Below are positions 35,016-44,126 of a DNA stretch of 64,000 nucleotides, in pieces; within the stretch, counting starts at the first letter, position 1; each line of letters starts with the position of its first letter. Location of the stretch: the NCBI RefSeq assembly GCF_026967805.1, contig NZ_JAPVBG010000001.1, forward strand, positions 573,143 to 637,142, given 5' to 3'. Under the pieces are notes generated by a model. The model searched no databases, had not been told where the DNA came from, and was given only the letters and a program-made list of their open reading frames with translations. This stretch comes from Blastococcus sp. VKM Ac-2987 (lineage in GTDB: Bacteria > Actinomycetota > Actinomycetes > Mycobacteriales > Geodermatophilaceae). The position numbers and the translations under genes were made by a program.

Positions 35016-36380
35016 TCAGGCCCCGGCCGGCCGCACCTCCAGCCCGGCCTCCCCGGCCGCTCCGTAGTCGTCGTTCACGAGCACCACGGAGCGACCGGGC
35101 CGGTCCAGCACCGAGGCGGCGATCGACGCCCGGTAGCCGGAACCGCAGTAGACCCACACCTCGCCCTGCGGGACGTCGTCGAGCCGGTCCGCGAGCTCGT
35201 GCAGCGGGATGTGCTGCGAGCCCCGGACGAAGCCGTCGGCCCGCTCGTCGTTGCGCCGGGCGTCGAGGACCTGCACCGGCCCGCACTCCATCGCCTCGGC
35301 CAGGCCGGCGAAGTCGCTGACCGGGTAGGACCGCAACGGCCGCCCGTCGGCGAGGGACCCGACGTCCCCGATCGCGGCCCCGGCCAGCTCGTCGACGCCG
35401 ATCCGCACCAGCTCGCGGCGGGCCTCGGCCACCTGCTCCTCGCTCTCGCCGATGAGCGTCAGCGGCGCTCCGTAGCGGTACAGCCACCCGAGATAGGTCA
35501 CGAAGTTCGTGCCGAGCTCGACGTTCATCGAGTCGGCGAGGTGGCCCGCCGCGAATGCCGTGCGCTCGCGCAGGTCGACCACCCACTCCCCCGCCTCGAT
35601 CCGCCGGCGCAACTCGGCCGGGTCGACGCGTTCCGGGACGGAGAGATCGACCGGCGCCGGCCCCCGCCGGTTGATCGGGGCCATGCGCGAGTAGTAGGCC
35701 GGGTAGGCGTCCAGCCCGGCGAGCAGGGTGTCGACGTACTCCTGCTCGGCCTGCGTCAGGGCGGGGTTGACCCGCTGCTGCTCGCCGATGGTCGACGACG
35801 TCCCGCTGGTCGGGGTGGCCGAGCAGAAGCTGCCGAAGCCGTGGGTCGGGAACACCTGCGCCTCGGCCGGCAGCTCCCGGGCCAGCCGCCGCACCGAGTG
35901 GTACTGGGCGTGGGTCAGCTCGTCGGTGGCTGCCGGGCTCACCAGGTCGGTGCGGCCCGTGGCGCCGTACAGCATGGAGCCGCCGGTGAACACGGCCTGG
36001 ACCTCGCCGCCATCGGCCGCCAGGGCGTGGCAGACGTGGTGATGGGTGTGCCCGGGGGTGTGCAGCACTGCGAGACGCATCCGGCCGGCGTCGAGGACAT
36101 CGCCGTCGGACACCGCCACGTGGTCGACCTCCGCGTCGCTCCCGCTCGGGAGGACGTAGGCCGCCCCCGCATGCCGAGCGAGCTCCGGGCCGCCGGTGAC
36201 GTAGTCGTTGTGGACGTGCGTCTCGACGACGTGGGTGATCCGCACGCGCCGCCGCTCGACCAGGTCCAGCACCCGGTCGATGTCCCGCTGCGGGTCGACG
36301 ACCACGGCCACCTCGCCGTCGTCGATGAGGTAGCTCCGGTCCCCGAGGCTGGCGGTCTCGATCGTCTGCACGTCGAACAT
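35016..36380 (-). CDS. CstB-like persulfide dioxygenase/rhodanese fusion (second copy)
   Basis: This 454-residue paralogue of the protein at 31786 has the same three-part layout. The MBL domain has HVHND, PGHTHHH and GGSMLYGATGR, the central rhodanese-like domain lacks Cys, and the C-terminal rhodanese has Cys412 in WVYCGSGYRAS. Long stretches match the first copy (ELRRRIEAGEWVVDL, RTAFAAGH, YPTHGFGSFCSAT-type). It is transcribed toward the repressor gene from its own promoter region, which carries operator e 16 bp before the ATG. Two CstB-like enzymes in one regulon may have different persulfide substrates, which is inference. Confidence 0.9.
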   Translation of the reverse strand: MFDVQTIETASLGDRSYLIDDGEVAVVVDPQRDIDRVLDLVERRRVRITHVVETHVHNDYVTGGPELARHAGAAYVLPSGSDAEVDHVAVSDGDVLDAGRMRLAVLHTPGHTHHHVCHALAADGGEVQAVFTGGSMLYGATGRTDLVSPAATDELTHAQYHSVRRLARELPAEAQVFPTHGFGSFCSATPTSGTSSTIGEQQRVNPALTQAEQEYVDTLLAGLDAYPAYYSRMAPINRRGPAPVDLSVPERVDPAELRRRIEAGEWVVDLRERTAFAAGHLADSMNVELGTNFVTYLGWLYRYGAPLTLIGESEEQVAEARRELVRIGVDELAGAAIGDVGSLADGRPLRSYPVSDFAGLAEAMECGPVQVLDARRNDERADGFVRGSQHIPLHELADRLDDVPQGEVWVYCGSGYRASIAASVLDRPGRSVVLVNDDYGAAGEAGLEVRPAGA

Positions 36381-36396
36381 GCCGGTCCCCTTCCCC

Positions 36397-36410
36397 TACC
36401 CGGTGGGGTA
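36397..36410. promoter_or_regulatory. CstR-type operator (site e) upstream of second CstB-like gene
   Basis: TACCC-GGTG-GGGTA lies 16 bp upstream of the ATG at 36380 on the minus strand. With sites a-d it completes a set that marks each transcription unit of the sulfur island. Confidence 0.65.
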
Positions 36411-36573
36411 CCAGCGCCACTGTGCCGCACGGCTCCTGAGCGACGCCGGCGCCGCATCCCGGCGGGCCTCCGGCCGGCACCCCGCCGTGTCGTTCGTACC
36501 GCCGATCACGGCTGTACGCGACGCGGGGCGACGACCCCGGTCTGACCTGCGGCGTTGCCCTGCCCCTCGCCCC

Positions 36574-36912
36574 GTGTGGACCGTGGCCGCGATCCTGCTC
36601 GGCGCCGGGACCGCGATGGTCCACCCCACCCTGCTGGCCGCGATCGGCGACGTGGCGCACCCGGCCTGGCGAGCGCGGTCCGTGGGCATCAACCGGCTGT
36701 GGCGGGACGGCGGCTTCGCCGTCGGCGCGCTGCTCTCCGGCGTTCTCGCCGACCTGTTCGGCATCCGCACAGCCGTCTGGGTCGTCGCCGGGCTCACCGC
36801 CGCCTCCGGTCTGCTGGCCGCCGTCCGCATGTACGAGACGCACCGGCAGCCGTTGATGAAGCCGTCCAACACGGGCTCGATCGGCCGCCCGGAAGCCGAC
36901 GCACGCCGCTGA
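36574..36912 (+). pseudogene. MFS transporter C-terminal fragment
   Basis: From a GTG at 36574 the frame encodes about 112 residues: VWTVAAILLGAGTAMVHPTL, then VGINRLWRDGGFAVGALLSG and AVWVVAGLTAASGLLAAVRM. This matches the last three or four helices of a 12-helix MFS carrier, including the RDGGFAxGAL motif of helix 11. The first two thirds of the gene are missing. The sequence between operator e and the fragment is not coding. It could be expressed but should be inactive. Confidence 0.7.
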
Positions 36913-37080
36913 GCCGGTGTGCGAAGCCACAGCCCCTGTCGGGACCGAACCGCAGTGCGGCTCAGTCAGAGCCGTTCGACCCTCGTGGTCCGGGTCCGGC
37001 GTCGATGGTGCTCCCATCCTGGGACAGGGAGGGTCGGATGTCGGTCGGCGTGGGACGACCGTCATCGGGAGGAGACGCGC

Positions 37081-39414
37081 GTGTCCGTCGTCGAGTCACC
37101 GCCACGTCACCCTGACTCGTCCGGGCCGGAGCCCGGGCTGCGACGGTGGCTGGAGCCTGCGCTGCTGGTGGTCACGCTGGGGCTGCTGGCGGCCGGCGGG
37201 CTGGCCTGGGTCGTCGGGGCCGACCGGTGGGACGACGTCCTGTGGGCGGCCGCCACGATCATCGCGGTGGTCCCGGCGGCCGGCTGGATGCTGGCTGCGC
37301 TGCTGCGGCGGAGGCTGGGGGTCGACCTGATCGCGCTGCTCGCGCTGCTCGGCACCCTGCTGGTCGGCGAGTACCTGGCGGGCGCGCTGATCGGGGTGAT
37401 GCTGGCCACCGGGCGGGCGCTGGACGCGGCCGCGCAGCGGCGGGCGACCCGAGACCTGCGGGCGCTGCTGGAGCGGGCGCCGCGAACCGCGCGCCGCCGG
37501 GTCGGTGACACCGTCGCCGAGGTACCGGTCGACGACGTCGCCGTCGGCGACCTGGTCGTGGTCGGGCCCGGGGAGGTGCTCCCCGTCGACGGGTTGGTGG
37601 AGGGCGGCCTGGCGGTGCTGGACGAGTCGGCGCTGACCGGGGAACCCGAGCTGGTGGAACGGGCCGCCGGCGACACCGTGCGCAGCGGCACGCTCAACGG
37701 CGGCGGCGCATTCGAGATCCGCTGCACGGTGCCGGCGGCGCAGAGCACCTACGCCGGCATCGTCGCCCTGGTCCAGCAGGCCGGTGCGGAGAACGCCCCG
37801 GTCGTGCGGCTGGCCGACCGTTTCGCGGCCTGGTTCCTGCCGCTGTCGCTCGCCGTGGCCGGGGTGGCTTGGCTGGTGAGCGCCTCGATGGAGCGCGCCG
37901 TGGCGGTACTGGTCGTGGCGACGCCCTGTCCGCTGCTGCTGGCCGCACCGGTCGCCATCGTCTCCGGCCTGTCCCGGACCTCCCGGCTCGGTGTCGTGGT
38001 CCGCAGTGGCGGGGCGTTGGAGAGCCTGGGGCGGGCGCAGACGATGCTGCTCGACAAGACCGGCACGCTCAGCGCCGGCCGCCCGGCGGTGACCGAGGTG
38101 CTGACCGCGCCGGGATGGCCGCCGACGGAAGCGCTGCGACTGGCGGCGTCGGCCGACCAGCTGTCCCCGCACGTGCTCGCCGAGGCGGTGGTGGCCGAGG
38201 CCCGGGCCCGCGGCCTGACGCTGTCCCTGCCCGAGGACGTCGACGAGGAGGCGGGTCGCGGTGTCGTAGCGACCGTCGACGGACGACGCGTTCGGATCGG
38301 CAAGCGAGAGGTGGAGCCGGACACCGCCTGGGGCCTGGCGGCGCTCGCCCGCGCCCGGCTCGACAACTGCGCGCTGGTGTGGGTGGAGGTGGACGACACG
38401 CCGGTCGGCGCGGTGCTGCTGAAGGACCCGCTGCGGCCCGACGCCAGCCGAACGCTGCAGCGGTTGCGCGCCGCAGGCATCCAGCGGCTGGTGATGCTGA
38501 CCGGTGACCGGCCGGAGCCGGCGCGGGAGGTCGGCGCGGTGCTCGGCCTCGACGAGGTGCGGGCGCAGCAGACGCCGGCGAGCAAGGTCGCCGCGGTTCG
38601 CGCCGAGCAGCAACGGGCGGTGACCGTGATGGTCGGCGACGGGCTGAACGACGCCCCCGCGCTGGCCGCCGCGACCGTCGGTGTCGCGATGGGTGCCCGC
38701 GGGGCGACCGCCTCCTCCGAGGCCGCCGACGTGGTGCTCACCACCGACCGGCTCGACCGGGTGGCCGATGCCATGGAGATCGCCCGACGCGCCCGCCGGA
38801 TCGCCGTGCAGAGCGCGGTCGCCGGCATGGTCATGTCCCTGGTGGCCATGGCGTTCGCCGCCGTCGGGCTGCTCCCGCCCACCTTGGGCGCCCTGCTCCA
38901 GGAGGGCATCGACGTCGCGGTCATCCTCAACGCCCTTCGCGCGCTTCGCGGCGGCCAGGCCGGCGGCCCGGCCGTGCCGCCCAGCACCCGTACCCTCGTG
39001 CGGCGCTTCGCCGGAGAGCACGACGACGTGCGGCAAGTCCTCCCCCTGCTCCGGATGGCCGCCGACGCGCTGGCCGGCGGACCCGCCCAGGACGCGGTCG
39101 ACGCCCTGCGCCGCGCGCGGTCCGCGCTCGTCGACCGGGTGATGCCGCACGAGCGCGCCGAGCAGTCCCAGCTCGTCCCGAACCTGGCTTCGGTCCAGGG
39201 GGCCAGTGAGGGGGCGGCTGCGATGGAGAGGTCGCACGCGGAGATCAGCCGGCTGGCCGAGCGGTTGCAGGTCCATGTCGACGCACTGGACGAGGGCGGC
39301 GAGCTGGACGCCGAGCGCCGGGCCGACCTGCTGGCCTGCCTGTCGGCGCTGCACACGCTGCTCCAACTGCATCTCGCCGAGGAGGAGACCTACTTCGCCG
39401 TCGTCGCCGAATGA
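37081..39414 (+). CDS. P1B-5 type metal-transporting ATPase with C-terminal hemerythrin-like domain
   Basis: This 777-residue P-type ATPase has the intramembrane motif TPCP (281-284), the phosphorylated Asp325 in DKTGTLS, TGEP in the actuator domain (DESALTGEPE) and GDGLNDAP in the hinge. TPCP with a C-terminal hemerythrin-like domain is the hallmark of P1B-5 ATPases, linked to nickel/iron export. Here residues about 640-777 carry the four-helix pattern GEHDD, MPHERAEQ, ERSHAEI and LQLHLAEEE. No N-terminal metal-binding domain is present. The start is a GTG with GGGAGGAG upstream. A truncated hydrolase follows. A remnant of a second copy lies at 24642-24810. Confidence 0.92.
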   Translation: MSVVESPPRHPDSSGPEPGLRRWLEPALLVVTLGLLAAGGLAWVVGADRWDDVLWAAATIIAVVPAAGWMLAALLRRRLGVDLIALLALLGTLLVGEYLAGALIGVMLATGRALDAAAQRRATRDLRALLERAPRTARRRVGDTVAEVPVDDVAVGDLVVVGPGEVLPVDGLVEGGLAVLDESALTGEPELVERAAGDTVRSGTLNGGGAFEIRCTVPAAQSTYAGIVALVQQAGAENAPVVRLADRFAAWFLPLSLAVAGVAWLVSASMERAVAVLVVATPCPLLLAAPVAIVSGLSRTSRLGVVVRSGGALESLGRAQTMLLDKTGTLSAGRPAVTEVLTAPGWPPTEALRLAASADQLSPHVLAEAVVAEARARGLTLSLPEDVDEEAGRGVVATVDGRRVRIGKREVEPDTAWGLAALARARLDNCALVWVEVDDTPVGAVLLKDPLRPDASRTLQRLRAAGIQRLVMLTGDRPEPAREVGAVLGLDEVRAQQTPASKVAAVRAEQQRAVTVMVGDGLNDAPALAAATVGVAMGARGATASSEAADVVLTTDRLDRVADAMEIARRARRIAVQSAVAGMVMSLVAMAFAAVGLLPPTLGALLQEGIDVAVILNALRALRGGQAGGPAVPPSTRTLVRRFAGEHDDVRQVLPLLRMAADALAGGPAQDAVDALRRARSALVDRVMPHERAEQSQLVPNLASVQGASEGAAAMERSHAEISRLAERLQVHVDALDEGGELDAERRADLLACLSALHTLLQLHLAEEETYFAVVAE

Positions 39415-39459
39415 GCGACCGGGTACGCGGGCCGGCACTTCCGTAGCGGGAGCCCGCGG

Positions 39460-39711
39460 ATGCGCTCGACCACCCAGCGACAGCTCACCGCCGTCCAGCG
39501 ATCCGCCGCCCACCGCGAGGTCCTCATCCCGTCGGCGGGGGCACCGATCATGCTGTCCGTGTCGGACGGGAAGCCCGACCGGGTCGCCGTGGTCTTCCTC
39601 CCCGGCGCCATGACCCGTCCGCTCTTCCACGAGGACTTCCTCGACGACCGGTCGCCGTGCCCGGCTCCAGCCAGGGCGGCGTCGTGGTGATGGCGCTGGC
39701 CGGCTGCAGGG
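39460..39711 (+). pseudogene. Truncated alpha/beta hydrolase (copy of 24827-25750)
   Basis: The ATG at 39460 opens a frame nearly identical to the intact hydrolase: REVLIPSAGAPIMLSVSDGK, then VVFLPGAMTRPLFHEDFLDD. At about 39645 roughly 135 bp of the intact gene is missing. The sequence then resumes, out of frame, with bases encoding VAVxGSSQGGVVxMALAGC. At about 39712 hydrolase similarity stops and response-regulator sequence begins. The gene is dead, with two deletion joints. Confidence 0.85.
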
Positions 39712-39742
39712 ACCGGCCCTCGCGGAGCCCGAGGCCGACCTG

Positions 39743-40261
39743 GTGCTGCCCGACCCGGGTCTGCCCGACGTCGACGGGCGCGAGGTCTGCCGGACCCTGA
39801 CCGGGCCGTCGGCGACGCCGGTCATCGTGGGCACGGCCCGCGGCGACGAGTTCGACCGGGTGCTGCTGCTGGAGATCGGCGCCGACGACTACGAGGTCAA
39901 GCCGTTCGGCTTCCGAGAACTGGTGGCCCGCATCCGCGCGGTGCTGCGGCGCGGTGCCCGGGTGCCCGCGGCCAACGGGCGGCAGGCACTCGGGCCGTTG
40001 ACCGTCGACCGGCGCGGCCGGCAGGTCCTGCTGCCGGGGCAACCGGTGGAGCTCACGAACAAGGAGTTGGAGCTGCTCGCCGAGGAGCCCGGCACGGTCC
40101 GACGCCGGGAGGAGCTCATCGCCCGGGTCTGGGACGAGAACTGGTGGAGCTCGACCAAGGCCCTCGACGTGCACGTCGCGTCGCTGCGCAAGAAGCTCGG
40201 CGACCCGCGCTGGACCGCCGCCCTGCGCGGCGTGGGTTACCGCCTCGATTCCCCGTCATGA
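39743..40261 (+). CDS. OmpR-family response regulator, N-terminally truncated
   Basis: From a GTG at 39743 the 172-residue product begins just before the phosphoacceptor (LPDPGLPDVDGREVCRTL). It retains the receiver's second half (EIGADDYEVKPFGFRELVAR) and a complete winged-helix domain (LTNKELELLAE, WWSSTKALDVHVASLRKKLG, GVGYRLD). About 45 N-terminal residues, including the acidic Mg-binding pair, are gone, replaced upstream by hydrolase remnant sequence. Phosphorylation should fail, but DNA binding may persist. Its stop overlaps the start of the chimeric kinase ORF (ATGA), the normal coupling of regulator and kinase. Confidence 0.8.
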   Translation: MLPDPGLPDVDGREVCRTLTGPSATPVIVGTARGDEFDRVLLLEIGADDYEVKPFGFRELVARIRAVLRRGARVPAANGRQALGPLTVDRRGRQVLLPGQPVELTNKELELLAEEPGTVRRREELIARVWDENWWSSTKALDVHVASLRKKLGDPRWTAALRGVGYRLDSPS

Positions 40262-41838
40262 CCCGCCGCCTGCTGGTCTCCTACCTCACGATCACCGCGC
40301 TGGTGCTGGCCGTGCTCGTGGTGCCCCTCGGCCTGATCTTCGCCGACCACGAGAGCGACGCGCTGTTCGCCGCCCTGGAACGGGACGCCACCTCGGTCGC
40401 CGCCGTCGTGGAGGACGACCCGACTCCGCGCACATCGGCGCGGTGGGTGAGGACTTCACCAACCGTCGGCGCCGTGCTGCACGAAGCGATCCTGGGCGGC
40501 AACGGGTTCGTGTCCGGGCACTCCGCTGTGGCTGCCGCCCTCGCCACCGCAGCGGCGCCGTACCTGTCCCGGCGGCTGCGGCGGGTGGCGTGGGCGCTCG
40601 CGGTGACGGTCGGGCTGGCCCGCATCTACGTGGGAGCGCACCTTCCGCTGGACGTCGTGGGCGGTCTGCTGGTGGGCTGGATCTGCGGCTCGCTGGTGCA
40701 CTACGCGTTCGGGGTGCCGCGCTGGTCGCCTGCCGTCCCGCACGTCGCCCGTCTGCTGGCCCGGTTCGGCCTGCCGGCGCAGCAGCTGCGTCCGGCAGCC
40801 GTTCCCGCGCGCAGCTCGCACCCCTTCTGGGGCACCGGCGCGGACGGCAGTTCGCTGTTCATCAAGGTGCTCGACCCCGACCCCTTCGACCGCGACTGGC
40901 TCTACCGCGGGGCCCGGATGCTCGTCGTCGGGGACGTCAGGGACGTCGGTGCACTCGCACCGCTGGGCCGGCAGGCCGCCGACGAGGCCGTTGCCGCGAT
41001 GACCGCCCGGGAACGCGGCGTACGCGTACCGACGGTGCTCCTGGCCCGCGGCACCGACGGCCGCGCCCTCGTGGTGCAGAAGCGCATCGACGCCCGCTCC
41101 CTGGACAGCCTCGCACCGGAGGAGATCACCGCCGTACTCCTCGATCGCGTCTGGGAACAGGTCGCCCTCCTCCGGGCGGCCCGCATCGCCCACCGCGATC
41201 TGGTCGCCTCGAACGTGCTCGTCGACCGTGCCGGGAACCCGTGGATCGTGGATTTCGGCAACGCCGAGACCGGCGCCGGCGACGACACCCTCGACCGCGA
41301 CGTCGCCGAACTCATGGCCTCGCTGGCACTGCGGACCGACCCGGGACTGGTGGTCGGCAGCGCTGTCGCGGGGCTCGGCGGCGACGTCCTGACCCGCGCA
41401 CTTCCGGGCATGGAGCCCTTGGCACTGTCGGCGGTCACCCGCGCCGGGTTGCGCACCGAGCCGACGCGACTGGACGGCCTACGCCGCGAGACGCACCGCC
41501 GGCTCGGCCTGCCGGATCCGGAACGGCCGCGCCTGCAGCCGGCCGGCGTCCTGGTCTGGCTGGCCGTCGTGGCCGGGGCGGCGACCGTGTTCGTCGGCCT
41601 GGAAGCGATCGGTGGAACCGCCGGGGTGCTGGCGGAGGTGGAGTTCGAGGGGTGGCGGTGGCTGGGCGCGGCAGTAGCTCTCACCGTGGTCGCCCGTGGT
41701 CTGCACCACCTGGCGGAGTCCGGATTCCGTGCTGGCCCTCCTTGCGCTCGGTGTCGCGGCCTTCCTCCTGGTGTCGCTCGGGCAGTCACTCACCCGGCGG
41801 CGGGCGTCGCCCGCGTCCGCTACGCGGCAGCCCCCTGA
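40258..41838 (+). CDS. Chimeric ORF: histidine-kinase N-terminus fused to PAP2/kinase/LPG-synthase-like protein
   Basis: This in-frame ORF of 526 residues is made of unrelated parts. Residues 1-60 are a sensor-kinase N-terminus (SYLTITALVLAVLVVPLGLI). Residues 75-155 are the second half of a PAP2 phosphatase (GFVSGHSAVAAALATAA; ARIYVGAHLPLDVVGG) without the first phosphatase motif. Residues about 185-375 are a kinase-like domain (IAHRDLVASNVLVD, WIVDFGNAE). After 410 the first helices of an LPG-synthase-type membrane domain begin. Sense is lost at about 41712, where the C-terminal part lies in another frame. The kinase core is intact and could fold; the rest looks like deletion debris. Confidence 0.75.
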   Translation: MTRRLLVSYLTITALVLAVLVVPLGLIFADHESDALFAALERDATSVAAVVEDDPTPRTSARWVRTSPTVGAVLHEAILGGNGFVSGHSAVAAALATAAAPYLSRRLRRVAWALAVTVGLARIYVGAHLPLDVVGGLLVGWICGSLVHYAFGVPRWSPAVPHVARLLARFGLPAQQLRPAAVPARSSHPFWGTGADGSSLFIKVLDPDPFDRDWLYRGARMLVVGDVRDVGALAPLGRQAADEAVAAMTARERGVRVPTVLLARGTDGRALVVQKRIDARSLDSLAPEEITAVLLDRVWEQVALLRAARIAHRDLVASNVLVDRAGNPWIVDFGNAETGAGDDTLDRDVAELMASLALRTDPGLVVGSAVAGLGGDVLTRALPGMEPLALSAVTRAGLRTEPTRLDGLRRETHRRLGLPDPERPRLQPAGVLVWLAVVAGAATVFVGLEAIGGTAGVLAEVEFEGWRWLGAAVALTVVARGLHHLAESGFRAGPPCARCRGLPPGVARAVTHPAAGVARVRYAAAP

Positions 41839-42190
41839 ACTGCGCCGGCTGGGTGCGCGGCGCATCGCGGCGGGGGCCGGCTGGTCCGCTGCAGCGATCG
41901 CGCTCGAGGCCGCCGCCCTCGTCGCGGCGCTGCACGCCGTCGGCGGGCACGTCCCGGTGACCGTCACCGCCGCGGTGTACACGGCTCTCCGGCTCTTCTG
42001 GGCCGCGCTCCCGGTGGCCGGAGCACCCGGGATCGCGGAGGTGTCGCTGACCCTCGCGCTCACCGCTCTCGGCGAACCCCTGGGTATCGCATGCGCCGGC
42101 GTCCTCGCCTTCCGGCTGCTCACCTTCTGGGCGCCGGCCGTCCTCGGCTCGTTCCTCGCTGCCCGATTCGCGCATCGCCTGTTCCTCTGA
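41712..42190 (+). pseudogene. LPG-synthase-type (flippase-like) C-terminal fragment
   Basis: In the frame one step from the chimeric ORF, membrane helices continue: SVLALLALGVAAFLLVSLGQ, AAGAGWSAAAIALEAAALVA, VTVTAAVYTALRLFWAALPV and LAFRLLTFWAPAVLGSFLAA. The segment AGAPGIAEVSLTLALTALGE matches the conserved PGGxGxxE..L loop of the LPG_synthase_TM family. A block between the helices at 41690 and this piece is missing, so a deletion plus frameshift has split the gene. Confidence 0.65.
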
Positions 42191-42635
42191 CCGGCTGAGG
42201 TCGTGGTTCCACCTTCACACGGGGACTCCGCCGCCACTGGCAGGATGATGCTCCGGACATCGTTCGGCGGAACGCCCGTAGCGGGCGTCCTCGATGTCAC
42301 CGTCCTGCGCGTAGATGACAGCTTCTGGCGCTTCCACCGGCTCGTCGCCTGACGCAACCGGAGCGCCTTGTCGTCGGTCGGGCGACGGGCGCTGGGGTGA
42401 GGGCACGAGGCGCCTGTGGATGGGTGCCCCTGGCACTGGTGTCTCGACGGCCCGGCTGCCGGCGGGGCACGCACAGCGCTCGTGGCCGAGGACGTCGTCC
42501 TGCGCTTCCTACCGGAGGAGGCCGACCCCGGCGGCGAGTTCACGGACAGCGGGTACATCGTCCTGGGAGCACGTCGCGGGCCCGGTAGGCCGCCGCCCGG
42601 CGCAGCTCTCGCAGCTCCGCCGAGTGGCGGCGTCC
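42191..42635. other. Intergenic region, nothing recognisable
   Basis: No frame gives a recognisable protein. A plus-strand stretch near 42479-42575 (ALVAEDVVLRFLPEEADPGG, then EFTDSGYIVLGAR) looks coding-like but has no family match I know and no start signal; it could be another fragment. Confidence 0.3.
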
Positions 42636-43154
42636 CTAGACGGACGGGTCCCCCTCCGGCACTTCGGTCGCGATCACCTCTTCCACCTCCGCGTCCTCGC
42701 CGGACAGCCCCTCGGCTTCCTCGTGCTTGTCGTGAAAGGCCAGCCACTGCATCCCCAGGGCCTCGCGTTGCTCCTCGTCGACGGCCTCCTTGAAGGGTGG
42801 GAAGAAATCCGTCTCCTCCTCGGCCATGTGGTCGGCGTTCACCTGTCGGGCGTTGCGCACCGCCTCCCACCATCCCTCGCTGCCGACCTCGTGCTCCCCG
42901 ACGGCGGCCGCGGCGTGCCGGATCTCGTTGTGGTCGTGCACCCCCTCCGCCGTCTCCTGCTCGCCGTCCGCCTCCTGGGCGAGCAACGGGTAGAACAGCT
43001 GCTCCTCGGCCACGGCGTGCACCTCGAGCTTGGCGTGCAGCGCCTCCCAGGCGGCGGCGAGCTCGTCGGCGGGCAGGTCGTCGAGCGCGGTGAACTCCCG
43101 CCGGAAGACTTCGTGCTCGGCCAGGACGAGGGCGGTGATCTCGAAGTCGGACAT
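42636..43154 (-). CDS. Hemerythrin domain-containing protein
   Basis: This 172-residue cytoplasmic HHE-type four-helix-bundle protein has metal-ligand motifs in VLAEHEVFRREF, HAVAEEQLFYP, VHDHNEIRHA and NADHMAEEETDFFP, i.e. the hemerythrin His/Glu set for a diiron site. The C-terminal 40 residues are very acidic. Such proteins bind oxygen, NO or iron, or act in redox stress; the exact role is unknown. The ATG at 43154 (MSDFEITALV) is preceded by a G-rich ribosome binding site; the longer frame upstream is not family-like. It is separate from the hemerythrin-like tail of the ATPase at 37081. Confidence 0.88.
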   Translation of the reverse strand: MSDFEITALVLAEHEVFRREFTALDDLPADELAAAWEALHAKLEVHAVAEEQLFYPLLAQEADGEQETAEGVHDHNEIRHAAAAVGEHEVGSEGWWEAVRNARQVNADHMAEEETDFFPPFKEAVDEEQREALGMQWLAFHDKHEEAEGLSGEDAEVEEVIATEVPEGDPSV

Positions 43155-43751
43155 GCCGGGCCCCCTACCCGCATCGACCGCAGCCACGCCGTTCGCAGGA
43201 TGTGGGCCGCGCCGCACCCGCAGGACCCGGACTTCCAGCTCCTGGAGAGCCCAGCTCTCCATCGCGTGCACCGCGGCGCAGCGGGCGATCGAGCCCCTCG
43301 TCGGCCTCGGCAACTCAGGTCACGGCACCGGGGGCAAGCCAGGGACGAGTACGCCACAAGGGGGCCACCGAGGCTCGTCCACGAAGCCGGGACGGACCCG
43401 GCCCGAGAGGCATCGCCGTGCCACCGTCCCGCCCCTGCCTCGGGCGAGCGGTGGTCTACCTCGGGGACGACGACGACATCATGGTGCGGACCTTCGCCCG
43501 CTGCCTGGACGGGCCGCGTCTCGCGGATGGGACGGCGTCCTTCCGCCTGCTGCGCCGAATCTCGAGGCCGACCTCGCACCGGGAACTCCGCACGACCAGG
43601 CAGCTGCTCGGTCGGGAGCCGCGGTCGTTCGAGACCTACGTCCACGACACCGTCGCGGCGTGGCGGGCAGCCGGTCTGCTGGACAGCTCACCGGGCACCG
43701 CTCACAGCGCGGGCGCGTCCTCCGAGGTGCGCCTCACCCGGTAGCGCGGGC
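43155..43751. other. Intergenic region with possible SDR/NmrA C-terminal remnant
   Basis: The only protein-like stretch is on the plus strand near 43580-43690, TRQLLGREPRSFETYVHDTV followed by AAWRAAGLL. It resembles the C-terminal LLGRPPRSFADY..ETAAAW segment of NmrA-like NAD(P)-binding proteins. No upstream part of such a gene is present. Confidence 0.3.
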
Positions 43752-44126
43752 CTACACCGTGGTGCGGCTGTCGTGACCACCCCGCAGCACCTTGGTCATC
43801 GGCCGCCCCTTGGCGATCTCGTCGACGAGCTTGTCGAGCATGCGGATCTTGCGCATGAGGGGGTCATCGACGTCCTCCACCCGGACCCCGCAGATGCTGC
43901 CGGTGATGAGCGCCGCGTGGGCGGTCATCGCCGGTGCGCGGTCGAAGAAGGTCGCGAAGTCCACCTCGTCCTCCAGCGCTGCGGCGAGGCCTGCATCGTC
44001 GTAGCCGGTGAGCCAGCAGATCGCCTCGTCGACCTCCCCCCGGGTACGCCCCTTGCGCTCGACCTTGGCCACGTAGTGCGGGTAGACGCTGGCGAACGGG
44101 GTGGTGAAGATGCGGTGTGCGGGCAC
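43752..44126 (-). CDS. DUF2200 family protein
   Basis: This 124-residue protein matches DUF2200 across its length: HRIFTTPFASVYPHYVAKVE, GRTRGEVDEAICWLTGYDDA, VDFATFFDRAP, LITGSICGVRVEDVDDPLM, RKIRMLDKLVDEIAKGRPM. It starts at a GTG at 44126 with GGGAG 7 bp upstream. The family function is unknown; members are small cytoplasmic proteins. The upstream SRPBCC frame runs into it by about 200 bp, which is probably an artefact of a frameshift in that gene. Confidence 0.88.
   Translation of the reverse strand: MPAHRIFTTPFASVYPHYVAKVERKGRTRGEVDEAICWLTGYDDAGLAAALEDEVDFATFFDRAPAMTAHAALITGSICGVRVEDVDDPLMRKIRMLDKLVDEIAKGRPMTKVLRGGHDSRTTV

Noticed and set aside
44036-44052. A further TACCC-N4-GGGTA-like operator (CTCCC-CCCC-GGGTA)
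   Set aside because: It lies inside the DUF2200 and SRPBCC coding frames, has an imperfect left arm and no nearby promoter; GC-rich chance match.
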